Below are positions 17,172-25,950 of a stretch of DNA of 55,941 nt, one piece after another. The stretch is from Actinomadura formosensis NBRC 14204. Lineage in GTDB: Bacteria; Actinomycetota; Actinomycetes; Streptosporangiales; Streptosporangiaceae. The notes beneath the pieces are model-generated. The model saw only the letters and a program-made list of their open reading frames with translations, searched no databases and was not told the origin of the DNA. The stretch's first letter is position 1, and every line of letters begins with the position of its first letter. The translations under genes and the position numbers were made by a program. The stretch spans positions 1-55,941 of the forward strand of contig NZ_BCQQ01000034.1 in assembly GCF_001552155.1 (NCBI RefSeq), given 5' to 3'.

Positions 17172-17368
17172 GCCTCCGCCTCAGACAGCAGCGCGTCCAG
17201 TTCCTCCACCGTTCGCGCGCGCAGCCGCCGGTACGAGGGCGCGCCGGGCAAGGTGTGGGCCACCCAGTCGCCATGCCGCCCGCCCGGCAGGACTTCACGC
17301 CAGATCTCCCACGCGTGTCCGTGCTTGGCGTGCAGCTCCTCGGCTGGTGAGGGACGAGGGGTTTCCAC
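17168..17368 (-). CDS. Small unknown protein, first gene of the operon
   Basis: The 66-residue protein (GTG 17368) reads METPRPSPAEELHAKHGHAW..., with a conserved-looking central part (WEIWREVLPGGRHGDWVA) and a C-terminal helix (TVEELDALLSEAEA). Similar small proteins with HGHAWEIWRE motifs are common in actinomycete loci carrying XRE regulators; no function is known to me. It is the promoter-proximal gene, divergent from the XRE-TPR regulator at 17577, with operator-like repeats between them. The SD is weak. Confidence 0.65.
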   Translation of the reverse strand: METPRPSPAEELHAKHGHAWEIWREVLPGGRHGDWVAHTLPGAPSYRRLRARTVEELDALLSEAEA

Positions 17369-17410
17369 AGTGACGCTCTTCTCGGCTTCCTGGCTGCTGG
17401 AATGCCGGAG

Positions 17411-17452
17411 ACGCTACGCACAGTAATAGTATCGGTACAGTTACGCTACGCA
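17411..17452. promoter_or_regulatory. Direct repeat ACGCTACGCA in the divergent promoter
   Basis: ACGCTACGCA occurs at 17411-17420 and 17443-17452, 32 bp apart (about three helical turns). A related inverted element GAGCGTAG follows at about 17487. The 208-bp gap is AT-rich around TAATAGTATCGGTACAG. It is the likely operator of the XRE-TPR regulator controlling both directions. Confidence 0.6.
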
Positions 17453-17576
17453 GTCATTTCTCATTACCTGCACCGGAAGGGATATGGAGCGTAGTCGTTT
17501 GGATACTGACCCCCACAGGGCGGGGTTCCGCGACTTACGCTGAGGTCGTCGAGACGCTCAAGGAAGGGCAGGGGCT

Positions 17577-18803
17577 ATGCAGGACGCCAGCATCAGCGAC
17601 CGCGTCCGGGAGCTACGACGCCGGCGCGGAATGACACAGGAGGAACTCGCCGAACGGGCCGGCCTGTCGCTCGCGGTCATCAAGAAGTTAGAGCAGGGCG
17701 GCACCTGCCGCATGGAGACCTACCACCAGCTCGCCCGCGCCCTCGGCGTCACGACCGTGTGGTTCGCCTTCGCAGGATCCCCCGAACCAACCGAGGCCAC
17801 CGTCGATGATGTGGTGCTCGCGGACATGCGCTCGGCGATCAACCCGCCGATCGGCATGACCGGGCGCCCCCTGTACGGCACCGCTGACGGCGATCACCCC
17901 GACCTCGCGCGCCTTGGCGGCGCTGTCACCACGGTCGCCGCCAAGTACCACGCCGACGCCTACGATGATCTCGCGCGCTTCATGCCCGCCCTGGTGCGGT
18001 CCGCGCACCACCATGTCAATGTTCATGACACCGGAGACGAACACCGGAAAGCGCTGCGGCTCCGCGCCGACATTCTCTGCCTGGCGGGGCGGTACCTCAT
18101 CCAGGTCCGCGCGCATGACCTGGCGCTGATCGCGCTGCACGCGTCGCTGCGGGACGCGGTGGAGATCGGCGACATCCCCCTCGCCGCCGCATCCGTCAGC
18201 TCGCAGGCGTGGGCGATGCTGCGTCAAGGACGCTTCGCCGAGGTCGAGCGCCTGTGCGTCGACACTGCCGGGCAGATCGAACCGAAGATGAGCAAGGCGT
18301 CGCCGGACGAGCTGTCCGGCTGGGGCTACTTGTTGTTGCGGGCCGCGGCGGCCGCGGCCCGCAACAATCGTGTTGAAGAAGCCCGGGAGTACGTTCGCGC
18401 CGCCGGGGCGGCTGGTGCCCGCCTTGGCCGCCAGCACGAAGATCTCGCCGGGCACGTGGCGTTCGGTCCTCTCACCACAGCACTGTTGGGCCCAGAGATC
18501 GAGCTGCTGGACGGCCATCCCGACCGCGCGCTCGAACTGGCGCGAGACATCCCGCGAGACGTCGGCGCCGGAAACACCTCCGGCTGGGACCGCCACCGCC
18601 TGGACCTCGCACGCGCGAAGATGCAAACCGGCGACCCAGAAAAAGCAACGGAAATCATGCAGACCATCCGCGCGGAGCACCCGTCATGGCTGCGCTACCA
18701 GCAGTACGGCCGCGACATCACCCGTGAGCTACTGGAGACGCGACCTCGTGTGCCCTCACAAGCGATGCTCGACCTAGCAGACTTCATGGACATAGAGCCC
18801 TAA
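17577..18803 (+). CDS. XRE-family regulator with TPR-like C-terminal domain
   Basis: The 408-residue regulator has an N-terminal XRE domain (about 7-62; RRRRGMTQEELAERAGLS, KKLEQGGTCRMETYHQLARAL). A long helical region with TPR-like repeats follows (residues about 110-400; LRADILCLAGRYLIQVRAHD, ASVSSQAWAMLRQGRFAEVE, DPEKATEIMQTIRAEHP). Such proteins sense peptides or protein partners through the TPR solenoid, as in quorum-type regulators. ATG 17577 has AAGGAAGGGCAGGGG upstream. It is divergent from the four-gene operon ending at 16031, which it probably controls through the repeats at 17411-17452. Confidence 0.88.
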   Translation: MQDASISDRVRELRRRRGMTQEELAERAGLSLAVIKKLEQGGTCRMETYHQLARALGVTTVWFAFAGSPEPTEATVDDVVLADMRSAINPPIGMTGRPLYGTADGDHPDLARLGGAVTTVAAKYHADAYDDLARFMPALVRSAHHHVNVHDTGDEHRKALRLRADILCLAGRYLIQVRAHDLALIALHASLRDAVEIGDIPLAAASVSSQAWAMLRQGRFAEVERLCVDTAGQIEPKMSKASPDELSGWGYLLLRAAAAAARNNRVEEAREYVRAAGAAGARLGRQHEDLAGHVAFGPLTTALLGPEIELLDGHPDRALELARDIPRDVGAGNTSGWDRHRLDLARAKMQTGDPEKATEIMQTIRAEHPSWLRYQQYGRDITRELLETRPRVPSQAMLDLADFMDIEP

Positions 18804-18847
18804 CCCAGCGCGCCCGGTCATGCACCCCCAAAGCCGTCGTCGCTAGG

Positions 18848-21800
18848 TCATCCCGTACTGACCTTGGCGTAGTGAAAGACCTCTGCGGGCAGCGGGTGTG
18901 CGAGTTCCCAGAGGATGCGCATCGGTCGTTCGCCCTCGTGCGAGACATACTTCATGGGGCCGGCATAGTCGTACGGGTCCTCCTGCTGCTCGCGAATAAA
19001 CAGGTGGACTGTGGAGCCGCGAGCGGCGTGATTGATGTAGCGCTGACCTGTTTTTGAATCCTCGCGAGTACGCCCCTGCGACTCCCATTGAAACAGAGTC
19101 TGGCTAATGGCTCGGTCGTTGTACATGGTGCTCGGAGAGAAATGCTTCGTGTTTTTGTTAATTGTTACAAGGAACACGTCCACTTGTAGGTCAGGGAACC
19201 ATTGAACGCCTGCAACCATTGATCCCGAAACCTCCATGCCGAAGGCTGCCAAAGCCTCCCCTCTGCTGTAACGAGCGTGCAGTCGAAGAGGGCGATTGGG
19301 TATCTCCGGGACGGCGGGTGTCAAACGATGGATCTTCTTGTAGAGGACCTCAATCACCTCGAGCAGTTCCTCGTGTCGCGCCGAGTTCACCCACAGATGT
19401 GCAAGATGCTGTTCTACAGCGCTCACGCCCTTACGGGTGTCGAAGGCAGTGTTCAGCATCGACAGCAGGAGTCGGTTACGGAAGGAGGCCTCGGCCACGC
19501 TAGGTGGCTTCGGCTGCTTCAGGAGTTCGCGAAGAAAACCGAGACGTTCAGGATCATTGAGGTGAAGTAGTCTGCTGATGGCCTTGCGCAGCTGGGCGTC
19601 GGCATCTGCGGACGGGACCGGCCGATGCTCGAGGCCAGCGTCCCGACGCAACGCTGTCCACCCTCCTCGGCTTCCTCGGTATAGGTCATCGAGCTCCAAC
19701 CCAGTCTCCTTGAGGAACCGGCTCAAAGAGATATCCCTTTGCTGAAGAAGTTCAGAAGAAAGGTCTTTCCACCGGAAGCTTAGAGCTTGCTTTATGTTTG
19801 CTATGACTATCTTGCTGACTTCGCGATCCAGGTCAATGGCACAGCCGGGTGGCAGGGTGGGAAACCCGGCCTCTATTTCGTCTGCTAGTTGCCCGCGACG
19901 TATTCCAGTGAGGGCGGTGAAACGTCTATCGAAGCGAAAATTCTTATGCTGATGGCCAACAAAATCAAGAACCGTAAGCACGGGCTTGTCCTTGGTTAGC
20001 CTGAGTCCACGGCCCAACTGCTGGAGGAAGATCGTAGCGCTTTCAGTTGGGCGGAGGAACATGATGGTGTTGATATCAGGGACGTCCACCCCCTCATTGA
20101 AGAGGTCGACAGTGAAGACAGCTTTGATGTCTCCACTGCGAAGCTGTTCCAACGCGGCTGCGCGTTCCTGAGATTTCATTTCTGATGTAATCGCCACAGC
20201 AGGAATGCCTTTGCGGCAGAACCTATCGGCCATGAACTTTGCATGGTCGATACTCACGCAGAAGCCAACGGCCCTCATGTTCCCGAGGTTCGCTAGTTTA
20301 TCCTTGAGCGCTTGGACAACCATGGTGACGCGGGTGTCTTGACCCGTGTACAGGTTGGTGAGTTCTTGGACGTCGTATCCCTGGCCTCGGCGCCAAGTGA
20401 CGGCAGACAGGTCAACGCCATCATGGATCCCGAAGTAATGGAATGGAACCAGCATCCCGCGTTCGAGAGCTTCCCATAGACGCAGTTCAGCCGTAGGGCG
20501 CTTTTCATCGAACCAGTGAAGGATGTCTTCGCCATCCGTGCGTTCAGGGGTTGCGGTTAGCCCAAGCAAAACAACAGGCTCGATATGATCGAGCAACTGA
20601 CTGTATGTATTTGCGGCGGCATGATGGAATTCGTCGACAATGACCATGTCGAAGTGATCCGGCGCGAGATTTGGAAGTTGGCGTAGCGACTGAATTGAGG
20701 CAAAGACATGCTTCCAGTTCTTGGGGCGGTTCCCGTCGACGAGTAGTTCGCCGAATGTGCCGTTTTTTAGAACAACCCGGAAGGTGCTGAGACTCTGTGC
20801 AAGGATCTCCTTGCGATGGGCGACAAAAAGTAGTGAGTCAACCTTGCCCTGTTTTTGAAGACGCTTGTAGTCGAGAGCAGCGACGATGGTCTTACCGGTA
20901 CCGGTAGCCATCACTACGAGATTGCGCCAGTATCCATTGTTTTCTCGTGCTGCCTGGAGGGTGTCAAGCACCTCCTGTTGATATGGCCTTGGTGTGACGT
21001 CGATGTTGGCAACATGGAGGGGAAGGTCGCTGGGCCCTTTCTGCTCAGTCGCAAGAGCTTCGGCCAACCGATTGTGATCCCGAGCAGGATTGTACTTCTC
21101 GAATGCTGGGTCATTCCAGTATTCTTCAAAGGTGGCTGCAAAGGTGTCGACTAGATGCGGCTGTTCTGCGCGAGCTAGACGCACGTTCCATTCGACTCCA
21201 TCGAGCATGGCTGTGCGTGAGAGGTTCGATGAACCCACATAGGCAGTATCGAGACCAGAAGTACGATGAAACAGCCACGCCTTGGCGTGCAGGCGAGTTC
21301 GGTGAGTGTCGTAAGAGATGGCTACCTCGGCACCCATGGCTACAAGGCGATCGACGGCGCGAACCTCGGTAGCTCCCATATACGTGGTAGTGATAATGCG
21401 TAGATGCCCACCCCGGGTGAGGAAATCACGCAATGCGTCTTCGACCAGGCGTAGCCCGTGCCACTTGACGAATGCAATTAGTAGATCGACGTGATCGGCA
21501 GAGGCGAGCTCCTTGATTACCTCATGTCCGATCTGTGGCTGGTCACGGCCATTGACGAGCAATGCACTGGAACTGAGCGGGACGCTAGGACGTGCTGGGA
21601 ATGGGACTTTTCCGTCTGGCAAGCGATCTTTAGCTATAGCCAGAAGGACATCATTGCTCTCGTCGATTAGGTCGCCGGGGTCCGCAGCGTCCGGAGCAAT
21701 CGATGCTACTGCCTTGCTGATCTGATTGACTATTTTGACCTGGTCGGCGATGCTTTTCGTTCCTGCGACCCTCAGTGCACGCCGAGTCAGCGCGGCAACA

Positions 21801-21940
21801 TGGCGTACGAGCAACTCCTCTGCGTCCACGCCGTCGTCCAGATCAGCACGGTGGACGAGGTCGCCCTCGATCACTTGCAACTGTCGCTGCAGCGCGGTGG
21901 TGATGGCCTTCTCGTAGATGCCAGGGGAAAGCTCAGACAT
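18848..21940 (-). CDS. PLD-nuclease / SF2 helicase / DUF3427 fusion protein (candidate defence gene)
   Basis: The 1030-residue protein has an N-terminal helical region (1-120), a phospholipase-D-type nuclease domain (about 135-280) with HAK (218-220) and GSSN (236-239), and an SF2 helicase core with Walker A ATGTGKT (345-351), DEFHH (436-440), LTATP (461-465) and QLGRGLR (641-647). DUF3427 fills the C-terminal part. Only one HxK motif is visible, so the nuclease would act as a dimer, as in single-motif PLD enzymes. The gene is visibly lower in G+C than its neighbours, suggesting horizontal acquisition. This architecture recurs in mobile and defence contexts; a role in anti-phage defence or DNA processing is inference. 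Confidence 0.88.
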   Translation of the reverse strand: MSELSPGIYEKAITTALQRQLQVIEGDLVHRADLDDGVDAEELLVRHVAALTRRALRVAGTKSIADQVKIVNQISKAVASIAPDAADPGDLIDESNDVLLAIAKDRLPDGKVPFPARPSVPLSSSALLVNGRDQPQIGHEVIKELASADHVDLLIAFVKWHGLRLVEDALRDFLTRGGHLRIITTTYMGATEVRAVDRLVAMGAEVAISYDTHRTRLHAKAWLFHRTSGLDTAYVGSSNLSRTAMLDGVEWNVRLARAEQPHLVDTFAATFEEYWNDPAFEKYNPARDHNRLAEALATEQKGPSDLPLHVANIDVTPRPYQQEVLDTLQAARENNGYWRNLVVMATGTGKTIVAALDYKRLQKQGKVDSLLFVAHRKEILAQSLSTFRVVLKNGTFGELLVDGNRPKNWKHVFASIQSLRQLPNLAPDHFDMVIVDEFHHAAANTYSQLLDHIEPVVLLGLTATPERTDGEDILHWFDEKRPTAELRLWEALERGMLVPFHYFGIHDGVDLSAVTWRRGQGYDVQELTNLYTGQDTRVTMVVQALKDKLANLGNMRAVGFCVSIDHAKFMADRFCRKGIPAVAITSEMKSQERAAALEQLRSGDIKAVFTVDLFNEGVDVPDINTIMFLRPTESATIFLQQLGRGLRLTKDKPVLTVLDFVGHQHKNFRFDRRFTALTGIRRGQLADEIEAGFPTLPPGCAIDLDREVSKIVIANIKQALSFRWKDLSSELLQQRDISLSRFLKETGLELDDLYRGSRGGWTALRRDAGLEHRPVPSADADAQLRKAISRLLHLNDPERLGFLRELLKQPKPPSVAEASFRNRLLLSMLNTAFDTRKGVSAVEQHLAHLWVNSARHEELLEVIEVLYKKIHRLTPAVPEIPNRPLRLHARYSRGEALAAFGMEVSGSMVAGVQWFPDLQVDVFLVTINKNTKHFSPSTMYNDRAISQTLFQWESQGRTREDSKTGQRYINHAARGSTVHLFIREQQEDPYDYAGPMKYVSHEGERPMRILWELAHPLPAEVFHYAKVSTG

Positions 21941-22359
21941 GCCCTCACCGTAGGGGGTGGCTACGACAGAAGGGAGATGTTCCTACTGATTGATGCCGAG
22001 ATCGACTGGCTATTTCGTGAGGTTGGCTGAACGGTCATCCGAATCTGAGAACACGAGGACCTGCCCGAGATCGCGTCAAGGATCGCCGATGCGGTCAGGT
22101 GCGGGAGTGGCGGCGATCTGTAGTGGCCGTTGGTGCGGGGAGGCGGGGTTGGGGTGTCGGGCGGGGTGGGCCTGGAGGGGAGAAGTTCCTGGCCAGGGGG
22201 TCCGTGGGGCTCACGGGTGCGGGCATGGAACGGTCCCTCGTCTTCTTGCGAACCTGGTTACCGAGCTTCTGGTCTATCCGGGATCGGTGTCCCGACAGTG
22301 TCCGGTGGTCCAGGACGGGGGTCCTTTGGTCACGTCGATGGCGCGTGGGAGGACCTGGA
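21941..22359. promoter_or_regulatory. 419-bp divergent intergenic region with a G-run cluster
   Basis: No gene is supported. It separates the helicase (minus) and the glycosidase-like gene (plus). At 22137-22200 the plus strand carries many G-runs (GGGG at 22137, 22145, 22151, 22163 and 22177, GGG at 22159 and 22168, GGGGG at 22196) with short loops, fitting a G-quadruplex-forming pattern. The left part keeps the lower G+C of the helicase gene. Confidence 0.5.
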
Positions 22360-23181
22360 GTGAAGAAGCGGAGCGGGATGCTCGTCGGAGCGAGCAGCAA
22401 GTCGGCGTCAGGCAAGGACTTCGCGGGACTGGACGCGGCGGCCGGGCCGTTCACGGTTCGCCGGTCGTATGAGAAGAAGCTCCCCAAGAGCTGGGCCGCG
22501 TCGGTCGCGGGCATCGACGTGGGGAAGCGCGCGTCGGTGTGGTCGTGCAAACCCGACCTGGAGGAGCTCTCGGACAAGGCGCTCGACAAGAGGCTGCGCG
22601 GGTTCGTGCAGTCCATCCCCGACTCGCATGTGGCGTTCCTGACCTGCTGGCACGAGCCGGACGCCAAGATCCGCGGGGGGAAGTTCGCGCTTGAGGAGTA
22701 TCTTCCGGCGTTCCGGCGCTTCTGCAAGATCGTCAAGTCCGTGGGGAAGCCCCGGGTGTACACGGCGCAGATCGTGGAGGCGTGGTCCGGGCAGCACCCG
22801 AAGAAGGGCAGCACCTACGCGGAGCTGTGGCCCGGTGACGGCTACGTGGACGTCTACGTTGTGGACGGCTACTCCAACACCGGCAGCGGCAAGAAACTGT
22901 GGGGCCCCGCGGTGAAGTTCGCCGCCTCGAAGGACATTCCGTGGGGGATCGCCGAGCTCGGCTGCGTCCAGAAAATCGACACTTCGTGGATGAGGACGCA
23001 GGCGGCCTATGCCGCCGAGACGCCTGCGGGCGGAGCGCATGATCGGTGCGCTTTCCTGTGCTGGTTCTCCAACTCGGTCGGGGGCGTGGTGGCGACACCG
23101 GGAACGGACCCGGCGGCACGGGCGACCGCGAAGAAGATCTCCAAGAAGTACTACACCGCTCCCGGCTCTTTCAGGCTCTGA
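22360..23181 (+). CDS. GH-A-fold (glycosidase-like TIM-barrel) protein
   Basis: The 273-residue protein shows a clan GH-A (GH26/mannanase-like) pattern. It has an early beta-strand with GIDVGKRASVW, a TCWHEPDAK segment with the putative acid/base Glu, strands ending in YVDVYVVDGYS, and IPWGIAELGC with the putative nucleophile Glu. No signal peptide is seen, so it is cytoplasmic or exported by an unrecognised route. GTG 22360 follows GGGAGG with 7 nt spacing; the long frame upstream is non-coding. The substrate cannot be inferred. It is divergent from the helicase, with no evidence of joint function. Confidence 0.72.
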   Translation: MKKRSGMLVGASSKSASGKDFAGLDAAAGPFTVRRSYEKKLPKSWAASVAGIDVGKRASVWSCKPDLEELSDKALDKRLRGFVQSIPDSHVAFLTCWHEPDAKIRGGKFALEEYLPAFRRFCKIVKSVGKPRVYTAQIVEAWSGQHPKKGSTYAELWPGDGYVDVYVVDGYSNTGSGKKLWGPAVKFAASKDIPWGIAELGCVQKIDTSWMRTQAAYAAETPAGGAHDRCAFLCWFSNSVGGVVATPGTDPAARATAKKISKKYYTAPGSFRL

Positions 23182-23326
23182 TCGTTCGGGAGGAGGAAGC
23201 GACCGCCGGTTCGCCCGTCGCGGCGGGGCGAACCGGGCGGCCCGGGGGCATCGCCGGAACCGTGGCGTTCCCCGCGTCCGGCGACGCCCCCGGGTGACCG
23301 GCGGTGCCGGGGCGTGACGACCTGAG

Positions 23327-23340
23327 TAGAACTTGTTCTT
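23327..23340 (+). promoter_or_regulatory. KstR-type operator upstream of the NTF2-like gene
   Basis: TAGAACTTGTTCTT matches the KstR palindrome (TnnAACnnGTTnnA core, TAGAAC-N2-GTTCTA full form) with one mismatch, at the last base. It lies 35 nt upstream of the ATG at 23375. KstR is the TetR-family repressor of steroid catabolism in actinobacteria; no kstR gene lies in the window. Confidence 0.65.
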
Positions 23341-23374
23341 GTCTTTGCCGGCGGGAGCGGTCAGTCTTGGGCGC

Positions 23375-23836
23375 ATGGATCTGGTTGCCCTGGAAGAGAT
23401 TCGGCGGTTGAAGCACCGGTATCTGCGGTGCGTCGACCTGAAGTTGTGGGACGAGTTCGCCGGAGTGTTCGCGGCGGACGCGGTCGCGGAGTACGACACC
23501 CCGGTGCTCGGGAGGACGCTGCGGCTGGAGGGGCGGGACGCGATCATCCAGTACATGCGGGAGAACCTCGACGACGGGAAGATCAGCACGCATACGGCCG
23601 GCTGTCCCGAGATCGACGTGGACGGGGACCGGGCCACCGGGGTGTGGTCGCTGGACGACACGATCATCATTCCCGAGCATCGGCTGCTCATCCGCGGGGC
23701 CGCCTTCTACCACGACGTCTACCGGCGTGACGGGGAGGGGCGATGGGTCGTCGAGAAGACCGGCCATCGGCGGACGTACGAGTACATGGTGTCGCTGGAC
23801 GACGTCCCCAGCCTGAAATTCACCACCTCCCATTGA
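23375..23836 (+). CDS. NTF2/SnoaL-like protein
   Basis: This 153-residue protein of the SnoaL_4/NTF2-like cone fold has an N-terminal helix (EEIRRLKHRYLRCVDLKLWD), an acidic segment (GVFAADAVAEYDTPVLG), and long curved strands (ATGVWSLDDTIII, AAFYHDVYRRDGEGRWVVEK). The family includes limonene-epoxide hydrolase-like, ketosteroid-isomerase-like and scytalone-dehydratase-like proteins; the active residues are not decisive here. The start ATG 23375 is weak in SD but fits the family start. The KstR-type operator 35 nt upstream and the SDR/sulfotransferase genes downstream suggest steroid or other hydrophobic substrate metabolism. Confidence 0.83.
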   Translation: MDLVALEEIRRLKHRYLRCVDLKLWDEFAGVFAADAVAEYDTPVLGRTLRLEGRDAIIQYMRENLDDGKISTHTAGCPEIDVDGDRATGVWSLDDTIIIPEHRLLIRGAAFYHDVYRRDGEGRWVVEKTGHRRTYEYMVSLDDVPSLKFTTSH

Positions 23837-23862
23837 CCGGGACTGAGGCATTGACCTGGGCT

Positions 23863-23876
23863 TAGAACGGGTTCTA
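23863..23876 (+). promoter_or_regulatory. Perfect KstR-type palindrome upstream of the DUF1214-SDR-sulfotransferase operon
   Basis: TAGAACGGGTTCTA has perfect 6-bp arms around GG and matches the KstR consensus fully. It ends 57 nt before the GTG at 23934. It is the second such site in 550 bp, so both transcription units probably share one TetR-type repressor. Confidence 0.75.
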
Positions 23877-23933
23877 GTGTCCGGTCTCTCGCGATTCCGA
23901 CGGCGTTCGCGCCCGCGTCCCGAGGAGAGCACG

Positions 23934-25154
23934 GTGCCCACCGACTCAGCCGAAGGCAAGACCGACCCTCTCGACGCGGCGACGCGTTCGTTCGCCGACG
24001 CGATCGTCGAGGCCGAGCGGATCATCCGTAACGCGCCGCACGCCAAGACCGACCAGGACCTCGCCGAGGGGCTCGACTACCTCGCCGGCAGCATCAAGGC
24101 GTCCCTGCACATGGTCGGCGCCTACCAGCACGACTATCCGTTCTTCGCGTCGTCCACCGGCCCGTACACGAAGCTGGGGCTCGACAACCCCGACACCTTG
24201 TACTTCCACGCCTACATCCGGGACGACGCCGAGTATGTGGTGACCGGACGGCGGGGGACCACGGCCGATCTCAGCTTCCAGGTCATGAACGGTGACTACT
24301 CGCCCACACAGTCACCCGACAGCCTCACCGCGTTCGATGATCGCGAGCTCGACATCGCCGAGGACGGGACGTTCCAGCTCCGCTTCGGCCCGCCCAGGGC
24401 TGACGCGGGCCCCGGCTACGTCACGCTCCCTTCCGGGGCCGCGATGCTCATCGTCCGGGAGGTGTTCAGCGACTGGGAGAACGAACGGCCCGGGGAGATC
24501 CGCATTCACCGGGCCGAGACGCTCGGGACGTCCCCGCCGTCCGTGCCCGCCGAGCGGATGGCGCGGCGTTACCAGGTGGCCGGGAAGATGCTGGTGTCCA
24601 GGATTCGCACTTTCCTGGCCTTCCCCGAATGGCACTACCTGCGGTTGCCGGTCAACACGCTGACCGAGCCCCGTCCGACGCCCGGCGGGCTTGCCACGCA
24701 GTTCTCGTCCGTCGGCCACTACGACCTGGACGATGACGAGGTCATGGTCATCACCGCGCCGGCCGCCGACCGGGAAGTGGCGCCCTACCAGGGATTCCAG
24801 CTCGGCAGCATGTGGTACGTCTCGCTCGACTACATCAACCACCAGACCAGCCTCACCGCCGACCAGGCCCGTGTGGACGAGGACGGCATGATCCGGTACG
24901 TCGTCAGCGAGCGTGATCCCGGCCTCGCCAACTGGATCGAGCGGACCGGGCATCGGCGGGGATACCTGCAGTTCCGCTGGCAGCGGCTCTCGCGTGATCT
25001 CGCTCCCGAGGACGGTCCGAGCGCCGAGGTCGTGAAGTTCGACGAGCTGCCGAAACGCCTCCCCTTCTATGAGCGGCAGCGTGTCACCGAGCAGGAATGG
25101 ACGGAGCGGATCGCGGCCCGTCAGGTCGCCGTCGCGAAAAGGATGCTCGGCTGA
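23934..25154 (+). CDS. DUF1214-like protein
   Basis: This soluble protein of about 406 residues starts at GTG 23934, with AGGAG 6 nt upstream. An earlier in-frame GTG (23877) abuts the operator and is rejected. Conserved-looking parts include the N-terminal helical part (LAEGLDYLAGSIKASLHMVGA), NPDTLYFHAYI, a beta-rich middle, and the C-terminal YQGFQLGSMWYVSLDYINH typical of DUF1214-type proteins. The biochemical activity of DUF1214 is unknown. It overlaps the SDR gene by 1 nt (TGATG) and heads a three-gene operon with SDR and sulfotransferase behind a KstR-type site. Confidence 0.78.
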   Translation: MPTDSAEGKTDPLDAATRSFADAIVEAERIIRNAPHAKTDQDLAEGLDYLAGSIKASLHMVGAYQHDYPFFASSTGPYTKLGLDNPDTLYFHAYIRDDAEYVVTGRRGTTADLSFQVMNGDYSPTQSPDSLTAFDDRELDIAEDGTFQLRFGPPRADAGPGYVTLPSGAAMLIVREVFSDWENERPGEIRIHRAETLGTSPPSVPAERMARRYQVAGKMLVSRIRTFLAFPEWHYLRLPVNTLTEPRPTPGGLATQFSSVGHYDLDDDEVMVITAPAADREVAPYQGFQLGSMWYVSLDYINHQTSLTADQARVDEDGMIRYVVSERDPGLANWIERTGHRRGYLQFRWQRLSRDLAPEDGPSAEVVKFDELPKRLPFYERQRVTEQEWTERIAARQVAVAKRMLG

Positions 25155-25936
25155 TGACCGGACTTCTGGAAGGCAAGGCCGTCGTCATTTCCGGTGCCGG
25201 GCCTGGGCTGGGACGTGGGCTCGCCGTGCAGTGCGCCAAGGCCGGGGCCGATGTGGTGCTCGCGGCGCGTAATGAGCAGCGGCTTGCCGAGGTCGCGAAA
25301 ACGGTCGAGGAGATGGGGCGTCGCGCCGTCACCGTCCCGACCGATATCAACGACCCGGCTGCCTGTGAGCACCTTGTGGAGACGGCCCGTGAGTCGTTCG
25401 GACGGGTGGACGGTCTCGTCAACAACGCCTTCGCGACGCCGCCGCTGACCGACCTGACCAAGGTCGATCTCGATGCGGTGCGGGCCGGGTTCGAGACGAA
25501 CGTGCTGGCCGCGCTGCGGTTGACCAGGCTGTTCGTCCCCGCGCTGGAAGAGCGCGGCGGATCGGTCGTGATGATCAACTCGGCGGTCCTGCGGCACTCC
25601 CGGCGGACGTTCGGCGCCTACAAGATGGCCAAGGCGGCGCTTCTCGCGATGGCGCAGAACCTGGCGACCGAGCTCGGGCCGCGCGGCATCCGGGTCAACA
25701 CGATCGCGCCGGGTTACATCTGGGCCGAGAACCTCCAGTGGTATTTCAACCATCTCGCCGAGAAGCGCGGTGTCACGGCGCAGCAGGTGTACGACGAGAA
25801 CGCCGCCACGACCGATCTGCGGAAACTACCGGAACCCGACGAGGTCGCCGACGCCGTGGTGTTCATGCTGTCGCCGCTGGCCCGCGCGGTCACCGGGCAA
25901 TGCCTGGACGTCAACTCCGGCGAGTGGCACCACTAG
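25154..25936 (+). CDS. Short-chain dehydrogenase/reductase
   Basis: The 260-residue classical SDR has a cofactor motif GAGPGLGRG (about residues 13-21), NNA in VDGLVNNAFATP, a catalytic Ser in VVMINSAVLRHS, and YKMAK (YxxxK). The C-terminal substrate loop and FMLSPLARAVTGQCLDVNSGE end match the family. It probably oxidises or reduces a hydroxyl/keto group using NAD(P). ATG 25154 overlaps the preceding stop by 1 nt. With KstR-type control and a sulfotransferase next door, a steroid-like substrate is plausible but inferred. Confidence 0.92.
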   Translation: MTGLLEGKAVVISGAGPGLGRGLAVQCAKAGADVVLAARNEQRLAEVAKTVEEMGRRAVTVPTDINDPAACEHLVETARESFGRVDGLVNNAFATPPLTDLTKVDLDAVRAGFETNVLAALRLTRLFVPALEERGGSVVMINSAVLRHSRRTFGAYKMAKAALLAMAQNLATELGPRGIRVNTIAPGYIWAENLQWYFNHLAEKRGVTAQQVYDENAATTDLRKLPEPDEVADAVVFMLSPLARAVTGQCLDVNSGEWHH

Positions 25937-25950
25937 GGAAAGGCTCATCG

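Noticed and set aside
23327..23876. The two TAGAAC...GTTCTA sites considered as LexA boxes
   Set aside because: They have a 2-nt centre, not the 4-nt centre of the SOS box, and match the KstR form better.
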